Of a stretch of DNA of 64,000 nt, positions 11,167-22,547 are shown one piece after another. A model generated the notes under the pieces. It made no database searches. It was not told the origin of the DNA and was given only the letters and a program-made list of their open reading frames with translations. The DNA is from Rosenbergiella epipactidis. GTDB lineage: Bacteria; Pseudomonadota; Gammaproteobacteria; Enterobacterales; Enterobacteriaceae. The DNA is taken from positions 32,617 to 96,616 of the forward strand of contig NZ_JABBFQ010000011.1 of assembly GCF_018494055.1 (NCBI RefSeq), written 5' to 3'. How positions within the stretch are numbered: the first letter of the stretch is position 1; every line of letters begins with the position of its first letter. The position numbers were made by a program, and so were the translations under genes.

Positions 11167-11768
11167 GTCGGCAAGCTGACAATATTGTGTGGCATGAACA
11201 TGCCGTAACGCCAACAATGCGTGAAACGCTGCACCGCCACCGCGGTGCAGCGATCTGGTTTACAGGACTTTCCGGGTCGGGTAAATCCACGCTATCCGGT
11301 GCTGTTGAACAGGCCCTTCATCAATTGGGGATCAGTACCTTTCTTCTCGATGGCGATAATGTCCGCCAAGGTTTATGCCGTGATCTTGGGTTCAGTGATG
11401 ACGATCGCAAGGAGAATATTCGTCGTATCGGTGAAGTGGCGAAGTTGATGGCTGATGCTGGACTGATTGTCCTGACGGCTTTTATTTCACCGCACCGCAG
11501 TGAGCGACAGCTGGCACGTGAATTAATTGGCGAAGAAAGATTTATCGAAATATTTGTCGATACCGCACCTGAAATCTGCGAAGCCCGAGATCCGAAAGGC
11601 CTCTATCGCAAAGCGAGAGCAGGCGAAATCAAAGACTTCACAGGGATTGGTTCTGGGTATGAAGCGCCGCTCTCACCTGAGTTACGAGTAGATGGCGAAC
11701 AATTGGTTACAAAACTGAGCGAGCAGATCATCACTCTGTTACGTGAGCGCGCTATTATCGCAGCTTAA
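11163..11768 (+). CDS. cysC: Adenylylsulfate (APS) kinase CysC
   Basis: Phosphorylates APS to PAPS, the substrate of CysH. It is 201 residues with the Walker [10 protein letters not shown], the DGDNVRQGL substrate segment, the FISPHRSER loop and the [20 protein letters not shown] lid. Translation is coupled to cysN by a 4-base overlap. With cysD, cysN, cysH, cysJ, cysI and cysG, the window encodes sulfate to sulfide in full; sulfate uptake genes are not in this window. Confidence 0.97.
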   Translation: MSRQADNIVWHEHAVTPTMRETLHRHRGAAIWFTGLSGSGKSTLSGAVEQALHQLGISTFLLDGDNVRQGLCRDLGFSDDDRKENIRRIGEVAKLMADAGLIVLTAFISPHRSERQLARELIGEERFIEIFVDTAPEICEARDPKGLYRKARAGEIKDFTGIGSGYEAPLSPELRVDGEQLVTKLSEQIITLLRERAIIAA

Positions 11769-11794
11769 CCCTTTAAGGATAAGTTACGATTGCT

Positions 11795-12115
11795 ATGCCA
11801 GAGTTGCCAGACCCCGTTATGACGCGCCCCCCGTTACCTAAGGAGTGGCCCTCAACGCTCGTTGCGGGGGGCTGCTTTGGCCTATTTTCTTATTTCCTCG
11901 CGATACTTTCCCCCTTCATTGCGTTCGGGGCCAGCGTGCTGTTTTTTTTCCTCTATACTTGGCCTTTCTTTTTGGCTTTATTACCTGTGGCTGTCTTCTC
12001 CGGGATGGCGATTTCGGTTTGGCAACAACAGAAGATCTTCTTAACTTTTCTGCTGACATTGCTGCTAGTCAGTGGCAGTTTTTGGGGACTCTTTTATGCA
12101 TTTGTCGGCTGGTAA
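11795..12115 (+). CDS. ygbE: YgbE-like inner membrane protein (DUF3561)
   Basis: Small membrane protein of 106 residues with about three hydrophobic segments. The block FFFLYTWPFFLALLPVAV is nearly identical to E. coli YgbE, and the position between cysC and ftsB is the same as in E. coli. The function is unknown. It starts 26 bases after cysC, behind AAGGATAAG, and may be the last gene of the cys transcript. Confidence 0.88.
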   Translation: MPELPDPVMTRPPLPKEWPSTLVAGGCFGLFSYFLAILSPFIAFGASVLFFFLYTWPFFLALLPVAVFSGMAISVWQQQKIFLTFLLTLLLVSGSFWGLFYAFVGW

Positions 12116-12233
12116 AGCGATGGTGAGTTGACTGCGTGGTCTAAAAGTTGTCAGAAAACGCTGACTTGCGACAGGTTACAGTGGAGTCGAACGCTAACTT
12201 GTGGGAAGATTAGCGAATCTGTTGGGGGGAAGG

Positions 12234-12545
12234 ATGGGAAAACTCACTTTATTGCTACTTATTTTACTGGGATGGTTACAATACTCATTGTGGCTCGGTA
12301 AAAATGGTATCCATGATTACAGTCGCGTCAGCGAAGAAGTTACGCAGCATCAAGATGCTAATGCCAAATTAAAAGCGCGTAACGACCAACTGTTCGCTGA
12401 AATTGACGATCTCAACGGTGGTTCTGAAGCCATTGAGGAACGTTCTCGAGATGAGCTCGGGATGATTCGTCCTGGTGAAACCTTCTTTCGCTTAGTGCCT
12501 GAACAGAATCGTAACGCCGTAAATAATTCGGCATCAGGACAATAA
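12234..12545 (+). CDS. ftsB: Cell division protein FtsB
   Basis: Bitopic inner-membrane protein of the FtsQLB complex that licenses septal peptidoglycan synthesis. It is 103 residues: a short cytoplasmic start (MGKLT), a transmembrane helix at about 4-21, then a periplasmic coiled coil rich in Lys/Asn/Glu ([18 protein letters not shown]), then [20 protein letters not shown]. The start at 12234 gives the family N-terminus and has GGGGGAAGG just upstream; an earlier in-frame codon at 12201 would add residues without homology. Confidence 0.96.
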   Translation: MGKLTLLLLILLGWLQYSLWLGKNGIHDYSRVSEEVTQHQDANAKLKARNDQLFAEIDDLNGGSEAIEERSRDELGMIRPGETFFRLVPEQNRNAVNNSASGQ

Positions 12546-12560
12546 CAACGACGAAAATCA

Positions 12561-13271
12561 ATGATGACAACCGTTTCGACTACGGGAATTATTGCTGTGG
12601 TTCCTGCCGCCGGCATTGGCAGCCGCATGCAATCCTCTTGCCCAAAGCAATATCTCTCTATTGGTTCCAAAACTCTTCTTGAACACAGCATTGCAGCGCT
12701 AATTGATCATCCAGCGATAAAGCGGGTCATCGTTGCACTGCATCCTGAGGACGACCGTTTTCAACAATTACCCATTGCGCGTGATCCACGCGTCGAGACA
12801 GTGGTCGGTGGCGCAACCCGTGCAGAGTCGGTATTAGCGGGCTTAGCGGTCATCACCGATCAAACGGCTTCTTGGGTGTTAGTGCATGACGCCGCGCGGC
12901 CTTGCCTCGCCTTTCAAGACCTTGAACGGTTAATTGCCTTGACCCACCATTCGGCGGTAGGAGGCTTATTAGCCACCCCTGTTAAGGATACGATGAAGCG
13001 GGCTAAGGCTGGCGGGCAGTGCGTAAAACATAGCGTAGAACGCGTCGATCTTTGGCATGCGTTAACCCCTCAATTATTCCCACTTTCGCTATTGAAACAG
13101 TGCTTGCAGCAAGCACTTGAACAAGGCAAAGAGATTACTGATGAAGCCTCGGCCTTGGAATTAGCGGGTTATCAGCCAATACTCGTAGAAGGGCGTAGCG
13201 ATAATCTAAAAGTGACTCGTCCGGAAGATCTCGCCTTGGCGGGCTTTTATCTTTCTCAAAAAAACCAATAG
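12561..13271 (+). CDS. ispD: 2-C-methyl-D-erythritol 4-phosphate cytidylyltransferase IspD
   Basis: Third step of the MEP isoprenoid pathway: transfers CMP from CTP to MEP. The 236-residue protein has the nucleotidyltransferase motif [39 protein letters not shown] and the C-terminal [14 protein letters not shown]. It lies 15 bases after ftsB and 10 before ispF, the next-but-one enzyme of the pathway, as is usual in this order. Confidence 0.96.
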   Translation: MMTTVSTTGIIAVVPAAGIGSRMQSSCPKQYLSIGSKTLLEHSIAALIDHPAIKRVIVALHPEDDRFQQLPIARDPRVETVVGGATRAESVLAGLAVITDQTASWVLVHDAARPCLAFQDLERLIALTHHSAVGGLLATPVKDTMKRAKAGGQCVKHSVERVDLWHALTPQLFPLSLLKQCLQQALEQGKEITDEASALELAGYQPILVEGRSDNLKVTRPEDLALAGFYLSQKNQ

Positions 13272-13281
13272 GAGCATTGTT

Positions 13282-13761
13282 ATGCGTATTGGCCACGGTT
13301 TTGATGTACACGCTTTTGGCGGGGAAGGTCCCCTGATTATTGGCGGCGTTCGTATTCCCTTTCCACAAGGTTTTCTTGCCCATTCTGATGGCGACGTTGC
13401 CCTCCATGCATTAACCGATGCGCTGCTCGGCGCTGTCGCGTTAGGTGATATTGGTAAACTCTTTCCAGACACCGATCCCGCATTTAAAGGCGCGGATAGC
13501 CGCGGGCTCCTGCGTGAAGCTTGGCGTAGAATTCAAGAGAAGGGTTATGCAATAGGCAACGTCGATGTGACCATTATTGCGCAAGCGCCAAAGATGCTGC
13601 CGCATATTCCACAAATGCGTATTAATATTGCTGAAGACTTGGGCTGCCATATGGATGATGTCAATGTTAAAGCCACTACCACTGAAAAGCTCGGGTTTAC
13701 TGGCCGTGGAGAAGGAATCGCCTGTGAAGCTGTCGCATTGCTGGTAAAGGTAGACGGCTAA
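13282..13761 (+). CDS. ispF: 2-C-methyl-D-erythritol 2,4-cyclodiphosphate synthase IspF
   Basis: Zinc enzyme that cyclises CDP-ME 2-phosphate in the MEP pathway. It is 159 residues, full length. Metal ligands D8, H10 and H42 are all present ([10 protein letters not shown] and VALHAL), as is the HSDGD loop. It is preceded by AGGAG and its stop overlaps the truD start (TAATG). Confidence 0.97.
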   Translation: MRIGHGFDVHAFGGEGPLIIGGVRIPFPQGFLAHSDGDVALHALTDALLGAVALGDIGKLFPDTDPAFKGADSRGLLREAWRRIQEKGYAIGNVDVTIIAQAPKMLPHIPQMRINIAEDLGCHMDDVNVKATTTEKLGFTGRGEGIACEAVALLVKVDG

Positions 13762-14810
13762 TGGATACGACTCCACTACAATGGTTACTCGGTAAGCCTA
13801 CCGCGACGGGGGTGATTAAACAGTCAGCAAGTGACTTCCGCGTTATCGAAGATCTTGGTTATACTGCTGATCAGCACGGTGAGCAGTTATTGATTCGGCT
13901 ACGTAAGACCGGCTGTAATACCCGTTTTGTCGCAGACGCTTTAGCAAAGTATTTAAAGATTCCGGCTCGAGAAGTGAGTTATGCGGGAATGAAAGATCGT
14001 CATGCCGTCACCGAGCAGACTTTCTGTGCGCGCTTACCGGGTAAAGAAATGCCAAGCTTTGATCGTTTCGCCTTGGAAGGGGTGGAGATCTTGGAAGTGG
14101 CCCGTCACCAACGTAAAGTGCGAATTGGCGGTTTGGCCGGTAACTTTTTCGAACTGGTCGTGCGTGATATCAGCGATATTGCCAGCGTTGAGCAACGCTT
14201 AGCCGCCATTGCTCAACAAGGTGTCCCAAACTATTTTGGTGAACAACGTTTTGGTCGAGACCGCCATAACCTGACGCTTGCTGAACAGTGGGCATCGGGT
14301 GAAATACGGATTAAAGATCGTACCAAGCGCGGCCTGCTGCTTTCCGCTATACGCAGTGATATCTTTAACCAAGTTACCAGTGCACGTCTGGCGGCACAGT
14401 CCAATTTGTCGACGCTTTGGGTGGGAGATTGCGTACAGCTAACCGGACGTGGCAGCTGGTTTGTGGTAAGCGAAGACGAATTTAGCGAAACACAATCCCG
14501 TGTACAGCAGGGTGATTTACGCATCACCGCGCCGTTAGTCGGTAAAGGTAACACAGTGGTGACCGGCGCTGCCGCGGACTTCGAACAACAGCAACTAGCG
14601 ACGCAACAGGCCTTTATCACGCTGCTTTCTACCGAACGTGTCGATGCAGCGCGCCGCGCAATGCTCGTTTGTCCGCGCGATATGACCTGGACATGGCTTG
14701 AGGGCCAACATTTACAGCTTAATTTCTGGTTGCCAGCAGGCAGTTTCGCAACCAGTGTCGTGAGAGAACTCGTATTACAGGGAGAAATGATTGAGGATCC
14801 TGCTGAGTAA
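13761..14810 (+). CDS. truD: tRNA pseudouridine(13) synthase TruD
   Basis: Isomerises U13 of tRNA(Glu) to pseudouridine. It is 349 residues; the catalytic aspartate is D79 in [13 protein letters not shown], and the [10 protein letters not shown] motif of the family is present. It overlaps ispF by one base and surE by 20 bases, so it is embedded in a coupled series. Confidence 0.96.
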   Translation: MDTTPLQWLLGKPTATGVIKQSASDFRVIEDLGYTADQHGEQLLIRLRKTGCNTRFVADALAKYLKIPAREVSYAGMKDRHAVTEQTFCARLPGKEMPSFDRFALEGVEILEVARHQRKVRIGGLAGNFFELVVRDISDIASVEQRLAAIAQQGVPNYFGEQRFGRDRHNLTLAEQWASGEIRIKDRTKRGLLLSAIRSDIFNQVTSARLAAQSNLSTLWVGDCVQLTGRGSWFVVSEDEFSETQSRVQQGDLRITAPLVGKGNTVVTGAAADFEQQQLATQQAFITLLSTERVDAARRAMLVCPRDMTWTWLEGQHLQLNFWLPAGSFATSVVRELVLQGEMIEDPAE

Positions 14811-15555
14811 TGATGACGGTGTCTTAGCACCGGGTATTCAACGTTTGGCTCAAGCACTGCGTAATGTCGCAGTGGACGTTCGTATTATTGCTCCCGATCG
14901 CAACCGCAGTGGGGCATCGAGCGCTTTGACCCTCGATATGCCGCTGCGCACGTATCACCATGAAAATGGCGATATTGCTGTGCAGCAAGGAACTCCCACC
15001 GATTGCGTCTATCTCGGCGTCAATTGTTTAATGGCCCCTGCGCCTGATATTGTGATTTCGGGGATTAATGCGGGTCCAAACCTCGGCGACGATGTGATCT
15101 ATTCAGGCACGGTGGCTGCGGCAATAGAAGGGCGTCACCTGGGCTTACCGGCACTTGCGGTATCGTTAAATGGTACAACCCACTACGACACTGCCGCCGA
15201 AGTGACTTGCCAGATTTTGGCTATACTGGCAAAACACCCGCTGCGGTTAAGTCCGGTCTTAAATATCAATGTCCCTGATCTCCCTTTGGCTGAGATTAAG
15301 GGCTGGAAAGTGACACGCTGTGGTTATCGCCATCCGGCCAATAAGGTGATCACTCAACAAGACCCGCGTGGTGAAACGCTCTATTGGATCGGGCCACAAG
15401 GCAAGCCTCAGGATGCGGGGGAGGGGACGGATTTTGATGCGGTCGAACAAGGCTATGTTTCCATCACTCCTTTAGGTATTGATCTCACTGCATACCCTGC
15501 AGTCTCCCAATTATCAGAATGGTTAGGGAATGTTGAGGGCCAAGTCACATGCTAA
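14791..15555 (+). CDS. surE: 5'/3'-nucleotidase SurE
   Basis: Metal-dependent nucleoside monophosphatase linked to stationary-phase survival. It is 254 residues with the N-terminal metal-binding SNDDG (D8, D9), NRSGAS, and [22 protein letters not shown]. The start is TTG at 14791, placed inside the end of truD behind GGGAGA; it gives the exact family start [10 protein letters not shown], and no ATG would preserve the metal site. It overlaps pcm by 7 bases. Confidence 0.95.
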   Translation: MRILLSNDDGVLAPGIQRLAQALRNVAVDVRIIAPDRNRSGASSALTLDMPLRTYHHENGDIAVQQGTPTDCVYLGVNCLMAPAPDIVISGINAGPNLGDDVIYSGTVAAAIEGRHLGLPALAVSLNGTTHYDTAAEVTCQILAILAKHPLRLSPVLNINVPDLPLAEIKGWKVTRCGYRHPANKVITQQDPRGETLYWIGPQGKPQDAGEGTDFDAVEQGYVSITPLGIDLTAYPAVSQLSEWLGNVEGQVTC

Positions 15556-16175
15556 GTCGGCGTGTAGAGATGTTACTTGATTATTTACGTCAGCATGGCA
15601 TTGCTGATGAGTCGATATTACGTGCGATTTCACTCGTGCCGCGTGAGCAATTTGTCGATGAGGCATTTGAGCATAAGGCTTGGGATAATAACGCACTGCC
15701 TATCGGCTATGGTCAAACGATTTCGCAACCCTATATGGTCGCGAGGATGACCGAACTATTGGGCTTAACACCGTTCTCTCGGGTGCTCGAAATTGGTACG
15801 GGTTCAGGTTATCAGACCGCGATTTTAGCCAATTTGGTTGAACACGTTTACTCGGTTGAGCGAATCAAAGGCTTACAGTGGGCGGCCAAACGTCGGCTTA
15901 AAAACCTTGATTTGCATAACGTCTCGACACGTCATGGTGATGGTTGGCATGGATGGGTTTCTCGCGGGCCTTTTGATGCCATAATTGTGACCGCAGCGGC
16001 GCCAGAGATCCCGCTTGAGCTGGTGGCACAGTTAGCCGATGGGGGAGTGATGGTACTGCCCGTTGGTGAGGAACAGCAATTTTTACAGCGTATCCAACGC
16101 ATTGGTGAAGAGTTCACCGACGATATGATAGAACCCGTACGGTTCGTCCCGTTAATTCCAGGTGATCTGGCTTAA
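15549..16175 (+). CDS. pcm: Protein-L-isoaspartate O-methyltransferase Pcm
   Basis: Repairs isoaspartyl damage in aged proteins by SAM-dependent methylation. It is 208 residues: [14 protein letters not shown] at the start, VPREQFVD, the [17 protein letters not shown] substrate segment and the SAM motif [15 protein letters not shown]. The order surE-pcm-nlpD-rpoS is the classic enterobacterial stationary-phase survival block. Confidence 0.97.
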   Translation: MLSRRVEMLLDYLRQHGIADESILRAISLVPREQFVDEAFEHKAWDNNALPIGYGQTISQPYMVARMTELLGLTPFSRVLEIGTGSGYQTAILANLVEHVYSVERIKGLQWAAKRRLKNLDLHNVSTRHGDGWHGWVSRGPFDAIIVTAAAPEIPLELVAQLADGGVMVLPVGEEQQFLQRIQRIGEEFTDDMIEPVRFVPLIPGDLA

Positions 16176-16306
16176 CGTTTTCCTTACATCGTCTCATAGC
16201 CTGTCTTGGCGTTGCCTGCTACTATTGGACGATAATTTCATTTAAGTTGTTTACAGTCCGAATGAGGATAGTACAACCAATAGTCGTCAGCCTTATGGGG
16301 GAATGA

Positions 16307-17485
16307 ATGAGCAAAGGAAGCAACAGTATCAAGTATCGCCAGATGGCGCTCGCCTCATTGATTGCTGCCACTTTGGCAGGATGTAGTTCAGAGAGTACCG
16401 ATTCACAAGCCCCAATCACTGCTATTGGTGCCAGTGGCGGAGCACCAGCAGGCTCCACTCAACGTGCCGTTGCGCAGTATCCATCGACATCGTCTACTGT
16501 TCAAAGTGCGCCACGCTCAATAGCCACTCAACCCGTACAGGCACCTCAACCGGTGATGCCGGTCCAGTCAAGCCAACCTGTGCAGTCTACACAGCAACCG
16601 ATCAGCAACCAGCCCGTGACGCTACAAAACGGTAAAATTGTCTATAACCGTAATTATGGGAATATTCCTAAGGGGAGTTATAGCGGCAGCACCTACACTG
16701 TTAAGCGCGGTGATACATTATTTTACATCGCATGGATTACTGGTAACGATTTTCGCGATCTTGCACAGAAAAATAGTATCGCAGCCCCTTATAGCTTGAA
16801 TGCTGGCCAAGTCCTCCAGATTGGTAATGGTGCTGGACAACCCATCACGGGTCCTAATGAAATTAGTAAAGCAGATAACATCTCTACTAATAACAATAGT
16901 GCAAATAATGTTGAGAGAACCGTTCCCAAAGAGGTTGCACAACAGCCAATAGTTACGTATTCTGAAGATACTGATGAACAAAGCAGCAATAATTCTGCTC
17001 AATCAAGCAGTAAATTATTACCGAGCAAAGCTGCTGCAGCCGGAAGTGCTGCCGCGCCGATTGTGGCGCCGACCACCACTCCGACCGCTAGCAGTACGAC
17101 CAGTTCAGCGCCAATTACGACGTGGCGTTGGCCGACAAAAGGAAACATTATTGATGGTTTCTCGGCGTCGGAAGGTGGAAATAAGGGCATCGATATTGCT
17201 GGCTCTCGTGGCCAAGCAGTAGTTTCTACAGCAGCAGGTAGAGTTGTGTATGCAGGGAATGCATTACGTGGTTACGGTAACCTGATTATCATCAAACATA
17301 ATGATGATTACCTCAGCGCCTACGCCCACAACGATACGATGTTGGTGAGAGAGCAGCAAGAAGTCACTGCCGGTCAGAAGATTGCTACCATGGGTAGCAC
17401 TGGGACGAGCTCGGTAAGATTGCACTTTGAAATTCGTTATAAAGGAAAATCCGTCAATCCGTTGCGTTACTTACCGCAGCGATAG
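16307..17485 (+). CDS. nlpD: Divisome amidase-activator lipoprotein NlpD
   Basis: Outer-membrane lipoprotein that activates the amidase AmiC at the division site. The lipobox is TLAGC with C26. After a Pro/Gln/Ser-rich linker there is a LysM domain (about 129-172, [13 protein letters not shown]) and a LytM/M23 domain (about 275-392). The domain is degenerate as in other NlpD proteins: the first metal-binding histidine position reads NKGIDIA while LHFEIR remains, so it is an activator and not a hydrolase. In enterobacteria a main rpoS promoter lies inside nlpD; I cannot pinpoint it here. Confidence 0.95.
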   Translation: MSKGSNSIKYRQMALASLIAATLAGCSSESTDSQAPITAIGASGGAPAGSTQRAVAQYPSTSSTVQSAPRSIATQPVQAPQPVMPVQSSQPVQSTQQPISNQPVTLQNGKIVYNRNYGNIPKGSYSGSTYTVKRGDTLFYIAWITGNDFRDLAQKNSIAAPYSLNAGQVLQIGNGAGQPITGPNEISKADNISTNNNSANNVERTVPKEVAQQPIVTYSEDTDEQSSNNSAQSSSKLLPSKAAAAGSAAAPIVAPTTTPTASSTTSSAPITTWRWPTKGNIIDGFSASEGGNKGIDIAGSRGQAVVSTAAGRVVYAGNALRGYGNLIIIKHNDDYLSAYAHNDTMLVREQQEVTAGQKIATMGSTGTSSVRLHFEIRYKGKSVNPLRYLPQR

Positions 17486-17527
17486 ATGCAGGGCCTTCTG
17501 GCTCTGCTAGGACCAGGAGGCATCAAA

Positions 17528-18520
17528 ATGAGTCAGAATACGCGTAAAGTTGAAGAGTTACATGATATTGACTACGACGATCAAGAGAATGTAGCTTTTG
17601 AAGAGCAGAATGCGACCAGCGATTCTAAAGATGATTATGAAATTTCTAGCGCAGAGGAAGAACTCTTCTCGCCGAATTCATCCCAACGGGTCCTGGATGC
17701 TACGCAACTTTATTTAGGTGAAATTGGTTTCTCACCGCTGCTTACTGCAGAAGAAGAGATCCTCTTCGCTCGCCGTGCGCTACGTGGGGATGTCGCCTCC
17801 CGTCGCAGAATGATCGAAAGTAACCTCCGCTTGGTGGTAAAGATCTCACGTCGCTATAACAACCGTGGCTTACCATTACTCGACCTGATCGAAGAAGGTA
17901 ACCTGGGGCTGATCCGCGCAGTGGAGAAGTTTGATCCTGAGAAGGGCTTCCGTTTCTCTACTTACGCAACCTGGTGGATCCGTCAAACGATCGAGCGGGC
18001 TATCATGAACCAGACGCGTACCATTCGTCTGCCTATCCATATCGTTAAAGAATTAAATGTGTATTTACGTACTGCACGTGAACTGACGCAAGTTCTGGAC
18101 CACGAGCCAACTGCTGAAGATATTGCACAGAAATTGGATAAGCCAGTCGAGGATGTCAGTCGAATGCTTCGCCTTAACGAACGTATTGCTTCAGTCGATA
18201 CGCCGATTGGTGGTGATTCAGAAACATCATTACTTGATATGATTTCTGACGATGACGACAATTCGCCAGAGTATACCAACCAAGATAACGATATGAAGCA
18301 AAGTATTGTTAAATGGTTGTACGAGCTGAATGCGAAACAACGTGAAGTGTTAGCACGTCGTTTTGGTCTGCTGGGATACGAGCCAGCAACATTGGAAGAT
18401 GTCGGCCAAGAGATTGGACTTACTCGCGAACGTGTTCGTCAGATTCAAGTTGAAGGTTTACGCCGTCTGCGCGAAATCTTAGAAGGTCAAGGTCTGAGCC
18501 TTGATGCACTGTTCTTGTAA
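17528..18520 (+). CDS. rpoS: RNA polymerase sigma factor RpoS (sigma-38)
   Basis: Master sigma factor of stationary phase and general stress. It is 330 residues, the same as E. coli. ATG 17528 gives the family start MSQNT and follows AGGAGG by a few bases; an upstream in-frame ATG at 17486 would only add the leader. Regions 1.2-2.4 ([27 protein letters not shown]) and 4.2 ([28 protein letters not shown]) are intact. The N-terminal 45 residues differ from E. coli, as is common. It is followed by a terminator and then directly by convergent mutS, with no island between rpoS and mutS. Confidence 0.97.
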   Translation: MSQNTRKVEELHDIDYDDQENVAFEEQNATSDSKDDYEISSAEEELFSPNSSQRVLDATQLYLGEIGFSPLLTAEEEILFARRALRGDVASRRRMIESNLRLVVKISRRYNNRGLPLLDLIEEGNLGLIRAVEKFDPEKGFRFSTYATWWIRQTIERAIMNQTRTIRLPIHIVKELNVYLRTARELTQVLDHEPTAEDIAQKLDKPVEDVSRMLRLNERIASVDTPIGGDSETSLLDMISDDDDNSPEYTNQDNDMKQSIVKWLYELNAKQREVLARRFGLLGYEPATLEDVGQEIGLTRERVRQIQVEGLRRLREILEGQGLSLDALFL

Positions 18521-18541
18521 TTGACCGCTTCGTGAAAAAAT

Positions 18542-18565
18542 AGCCATCGTAAGATGGCTTTTTTT
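18542..18565 (+). terminator. rpoS rho-independent terminator
   Basis: Inverted repeat AGCCATC / GATGGCT (18542-18548 and 18553-18559) with a 4-base loop, followed by a run of T on the + strand and preceded by A6 on the other side. It lies between the convergent rpoS and mutS stops and could serve both. Confidence 0.85.
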
Positions 18566-18576
18566 ATGTCTAAAAT

Positions 18577-21138
18577 TTATATCAGCGTTTTGAGGCGGTA
18601 GATCCATTCCAGCGCTTGGCGAGGGCTAAGCGTATCGGGATCGAGTGTCTCTAACGCTTCGATCGCTGGCGAGGTTTCTTCAACAAGTAGAGACAGTTGA
18701 TTCGTCTCCGCCCCAGAGACGGGAGCATGAGTCGGCTGAGCCTCCAGTTCACGTAATTTTTGTCGAGCGCGTTTAATTACCTCTTTTGGGACACCGGCTA
18801 ATGCCGCGACGGCGAGCCCGTAGCTCTTGCTGGCGGCTCCTTCACTGACTGTATGCATAAAGGCAATACTGTCGCCATGTTCCCGGGCGTCGAGATGAAC
18901 ATTCTCGACAGCGGTAAGTTGCTCAGGCAGCGCCGTCAGTTCGAAATAGTGGGTGGCAAACAGTGTCAGTGACTGTAAGCGGCTGGCAAGATTTTCCGCG
19001 CAGGCCCAAGCCAGCGATAACCCATCATAGGTTGAGGTGCCTCGACCAATCTCATCCATCAGCACCAAGCTATTGCGAGTCGCATTATTGAGAATATTGG
19101 CTGTTTCGGTCATCTCAACCATAAAGGTGGATCGTCCCGAAGCCAGATCGTCGGCGGCCCCTACACGAGTAAAGATCCGATCGATTGGGCCGATCGTCAC
19201 GGCTTCAGCCGGAACGTAGCTCCCCACCCAGCTCAATAACGCGATTAATGCGGCTTGGCGCATATAGGTGCTTTTACCTCCCATATTAGGACCGGTAATG
19301 ATAAGCATGCGGCGTTGCGGCTGTAACGTTAAGGGATTAGGAATAAAGGGTTCTTTAAGGACCTGTTCAACCACCGGATGACGACCTTGAGTGATATCGA
19401 TCCCTGCTTGGTCGGTCAATTGCGGGCAGACATAATGTAAGGCTTCCGCGCGTTCAGCCAAATTGGTCAACACATCCAGTTCCGCTAGCGCGGCAGCACT
19501 CTGTTGTAAGTCAGCAAGATGAGGCAACAGTTGATCAAAAAGCTGCTCATAAAGCGCCTTCTCCAAAGCCAATGCTTTACCTTTAGAGGTCAGGACTTTA
19601 TCTTCATACTCTTTAAGTTCAGGAATGATGTAACGTTCTGCATTTTTGAGGGTTTGACGGCGAACATAGTTAATCGGCACTAAGTGGCTCTGTCCCCGAC
19701 TGACTTGAATAAAGTAGCCGTGTACCGCGTTATAACCCACTTTTAAGGTATCAATCCCTAACCGATCGCGTTCGCGAATTTCCAAGCGATCAAGGTAGTC
19801 TGTTGCCCCTGCCGCTAAGGCTCGCCATTCATCCAACTCTTGATGATAGCCTTCGGCAATCACGCCGCCATCCCGTACTAATACAGGGGGCGTCTCGACG
19901 ATAGCCTGGTCGAGTAATTCACGAAGTGTGGTAAATTCGCCACTGCGTTCCGCTAATATTTTCAGTGAAGGGCCAGAAGTCTCGGCCAACAGTGCTTGAA
20001 TATCAGGAAGCTGATGAAAGGCATGGCGCATACGCGCTAAGTCCCTAGGGCGCGCTGAGCGTAACGCTAATCGAGCGAGGATACGTTCCAAGTCACCGAT
20101 TTGGTGGAGTAGCGGCTGAAGCGATGCGGCTAACGGCTGTAATTCGCTAATTGCCTGCTGACGGGCGGTAATTATCGCGACATCGCGTAGTGGTGTATGC
20201 AACCAACGTTTCAGCATCCGGCTGCCCATCGGCGTAACCGTGCGATCAAGTACCGAGGCTAGCGTATTATCGGTCCCCCCCGCGAGATTTTGCGTGATTT
20301 CTAAATTTCTACGCGTGGCGGCATCCATGATGATGGTGTCTTGCTGACGTTCCATGGTAATACTGCGTAGGTGTGGCAATGCCGTACGTTGGGTATCTTT
20401 AGCGTACTGCAATAGACAACCTGCGGCGGGTAAGGCGAGTAGGGCTTGCTCTACACCAAATCCTTGTAAGTCGCGGGTGCCAAACTGTAAAGTCAGTTGT
20501 TGGCGGGCGGTGGAAAGGTCGAATTCCCAGAGCGGACGACGGCGTAGGCCTCGGCGCTGTTCAATCAAATGAAAGGCGGCAAAATCTTCAGGGTAGAGAA
20601 GCTCAGCGGGATTGGTGCGTTGTAATTCTGCTGCCAGTGTTTCCTCGCTTTCCGCTTCAGTTAATAGGAAGCGCCCAGAACCAATATCCAGTGTGGCAAA
20701 GCCGAAGCCTTTTGGTGTTTGATACACAGCGGCCAGCAGATTATCTTGGCGTTCATTTAATAAGGCTTCGTCGCTAATTGTTCCCGGCGTGACGATACGT
20801 AACACCTTACGTTCAACCGGGCCTTTACTCAGCGCGGGATCACCGACTTGTTCGCAAATCGCGACCGATTCTCCCATCTGTACCAGCTTGGCGAGATAAC
20901 CCTCGACCGCATGATAGGGAACGCCAGCCATCGGAATGGGCTGTCCTGCGGAAGATCCCCGTTTGGTTAATGAGATATCCAGAAGTTGAGAAGCCCGCCG
21001 TGCATCATCAAAAAATAACTCATAAAAGTCCCCCATCCGGTAGAACAGTAAGATATCAGGATGCTCAGCTTTCAGGCCGAGATACTGCTGCATCATCGGG
21101 GTGTGGGCGGCTAAATTTGCGTTGTCGGTTATAGACAT
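18577..21138 (-). CDS. mutS: DNA mismatch repair protein MutS
   Basis: Mismatch-recognition ATPase, 853 residues. The N-terminal mismatch-binding domain has the [11 protein letters not shown] motif (Phe-x-Glu wedge). The C-terminal ATPase has Walker [10 protein letters not shown] at about residue 615, the [14 protein letters not shown]alker B/signature region and the family tail with ALEWIYRLK. Full length. In many enterobacteria the mutS flank is a hotspot for gene gain; here the foreign DNA lies on the far (5') side of mutS. Confidence 0.97.
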   Translation of the reverse strand: MSITDNANLAAHTPMMQQYLGLKAEHPDILLFYRMGDFYELFFDDARRASQLLDISLTKRGSSAGQPIPMAGVPYHAVEGYLAKLVQMGESVAICEQVGDPALSKGPVERKVLRIVTPGTISDEALLNERQDNLLAAVYQTPKGFGFATLDIGSGRFLLTEAESEETLAAELQRTNPAELLYPEDFAAFHLIEQRRGLRRRPLWEFDLSTARQQLTLQFGTRDLQGFGVEQALLALPAAGCLLQYAKDTQRTALPHLRSITMERQQDTIIMDAATRRNLEITQNLAGGTDNTLASVLDRTVTPMGSRMLKRWLHTPLRDVAIITARQQAISELQPLAASLQPLLHQIGDLERILARLALRSARPRDLARMRHAFHQLPDIQALLAETSGPSLKILAERSGEFTTLRELLDQAIVETPPVLVRDGGVIAEGYHQELDEWRALAAGATDYLDRLEIRERDRLGIDTLKVGYNAVHGYFIQVSRGQSHLVPINYVRRQTLKNAERYIIPELKEYEDKVLTSKGKALALEKALYEQLFDQLLPHLADLQQSAAALAELDVLTNLAERAEALHYVCPQLTDQAGIDITQGRHPVVEQVLKEPFIPNPLTLQPQRRMLIITGPNMGGKSTYMRQAALIALLSWVGSYVPAEAVTIGPIDRIFTRVGAADDLASGRSTFMVEMTETANILNNATRNSLVLMDEIGRGTSTYDGLSLAWACAENLASRLQSLTLFATHYFELTALPEQLTAVENVHLDAREHGDSIAFMHTVSEGAASKSYGLAVAALAGVPKEVIKRARQKLRELEAQPTHAPVSGAETNQLSLLVEETSPAIEALETLDPDTLSPRQALEWIYRLKTLI

Positions 21139-21456
21139 AATCTATCTATTCCATTGAATTTAAATTGAATTATCATTTTGGTTATTATCATTAGGTTTCA
21201 CGTAGTCTCATAAAAAATTACCAAATCCCGCTTGTTAGTGTAGGTCAGAAATAAAGCCGATACGGGCGAAAATTGAGGTTTGCGTGTTCGGATATCAAGA
21301 CCTTTTACTACCCTTATACTAGCCCAGTGACCAATAAGCTGTCACAGGTAAAAAGTCGAAATTTTCCATAAACCCTGCCTGCAATGGCCCGTACGAAGTT
21401 ATAAGAATTCAAGTTCATCAGAGATATAGGGCGCTGTCCGGTGTCTGAGCTGAAAG
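21139..21456. other. Non-coding stretch upstream of mutS
   Basis: About 320 bases with no gene that I can support. The mutS promoter must lie in the first part (reading leftward from about 21160-21230, which is AT-rich). Further right the sequence becomes mixed and leads into decayed coding fragments. Confidence 0.5.
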
Positions 21457-21747
21457 ATGAGAAAAAACGATTATTATAAGAAAGTCAAAAGCCTAAAGCG
21501 GCAGTTCTGACAGTTGAAGGGTTGGTTGTGTTGTATCTAACTGAACCGATAGAAGGTCAAAGAACACCTTGAAACGATTCACCACTATGCCAAAGACTTA
21601 GATCCTCTGGGCAATAAAGGCTCTATGAGAACTATTGAACGACAAATAGAACAACTCCAATCCAGAACCCAGGCCGTTGCATCATTTAGACGTGCGGTGA
21701 GAACACAACTAATAAAACTCGGTGCAGAGGATTATTTAATTGATTGA
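21457..21747 (+). pseudogene. Frameshifted ORF remnant, unknown family
   Basis: Three consecutive short reading frames look like one decayed gene. First, ATG 21457 encodes MRKNDYYKKVKSLKRQ before a stop at 21508. The next frame reads VLTVEGLVVLYLTEPIEG. A third frame, open 21553-21747, reads VKEHLETIHHYAKDLDPLGN and continues as a charged, helix-rich tail ending GAEDYLID. Codon-like composition and smooth hand-over between frames suggest at least two frameshifts. I do not recognise the family. It lies between mutS and a truncated Fic gene, in DNA that looks like a degraded insertion. Confidence 0.35.
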
Positions 21748-21777
21748 AGTTTGGATGCAGCTGAGCTGTTTATCTTT

Positions 21778-22194
21778 CTAATAAGGATATTGCCTGTTAG
21801 CCAACCGTTTTATACTTGATGTATTACTTAAAGGGCTTGCCCGATGAGTGAATCTTTTGACAGGGCTTGCAGTGAATTTGCCTAGTAGTTTTGGCAATTG
21901 CGCTGAGGGTGCAAACATAAAGCCGCCTTTGCTAATATTCACCGCTATTTCTCGTTCAGTCCACTCGTAGAGGTTACCAAACCAGCGGCGATGCCAGCTC
22001 TTTAGTATGGCTACACTGAACTGTCCTTCCGGGAACCGTTCTTCGAAAACAGACTGGTAGAGTTGTTCTAATAGGACAAGTTCCACTTCATCCATTTCAT
22101 CGGAAGCGGCAATACCCAGTTTATTAGCCAGAACCTGCTCGCCAGAGTCTTTCTCATACTGTCCTTCACTGCTGGATACAGGGCACCGACTCAT
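21778..22194 (-). pseudogene. Truncated Fic-domain protein remnant
   Basis: 138-residue product with the N-terminal half of a Fic/DOC-type protein: DEMDEVELVLLEQLYQSVF, then WHRRWFGNLYEWTEREIAVN, ISKGGFMFAPSAQLPKLL. Fic proteins transfer AMP or other groups to target hydroxyls using a later HPFxxGNGR motif. That motif and the flap-to-core region after it are missing: the product leaves homology at about residue 110 and ends in an unrelated Ser/Arg-rich tail. The conserved W-x-G before the flap reads EWTE. It is probably inactive and is part of the decayed region. Confidence 0.65.
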
Positions 22195-22547
22195 TGAGAT
22201 GCTCTATGTTAGTAGAGGGATGGGAAAAGAGGGAGTACTACGCTAGATGAATATAGCAAACAGTACTCTTAAAACAGATAGTTACAAAATCGCAGATTAA
22301 AATGTGGTTTTTATTCTAAGGTAAGAATAATTTTTATTTATCACATTAATAGACCAATGCATCATCGGGGGACTGCTAAATTTTCAGTACTAGGCATTGG
22401 CTAGTAATCTCCATCTTATTGTTTTAAGGAATTAGTGGTATTTATTACTCTCTTTAATTTCACATTTTCTAACAAATAATAAAATTCAATATACAAAGGT
22501 AGGTAATAGGGGATTTTACCAAGCTAAGGCCTGTAGTGATGGGATAA
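22195..22547. other. AT-rich non-coding stretch
   Basis: About 350 AT-rich bases with no supported gene, RNA or repeat. It probably contains the former promoter region of the Fic remnant at its left end. Confidence 0.4.

Noticed and set aside
21778..22194. Functional Fic toxin or AMPylating effector
   Set aside because: The catalytic HPFxxGNGR motif is absent and the tail is unrelated, so an active enzyme is not supported.
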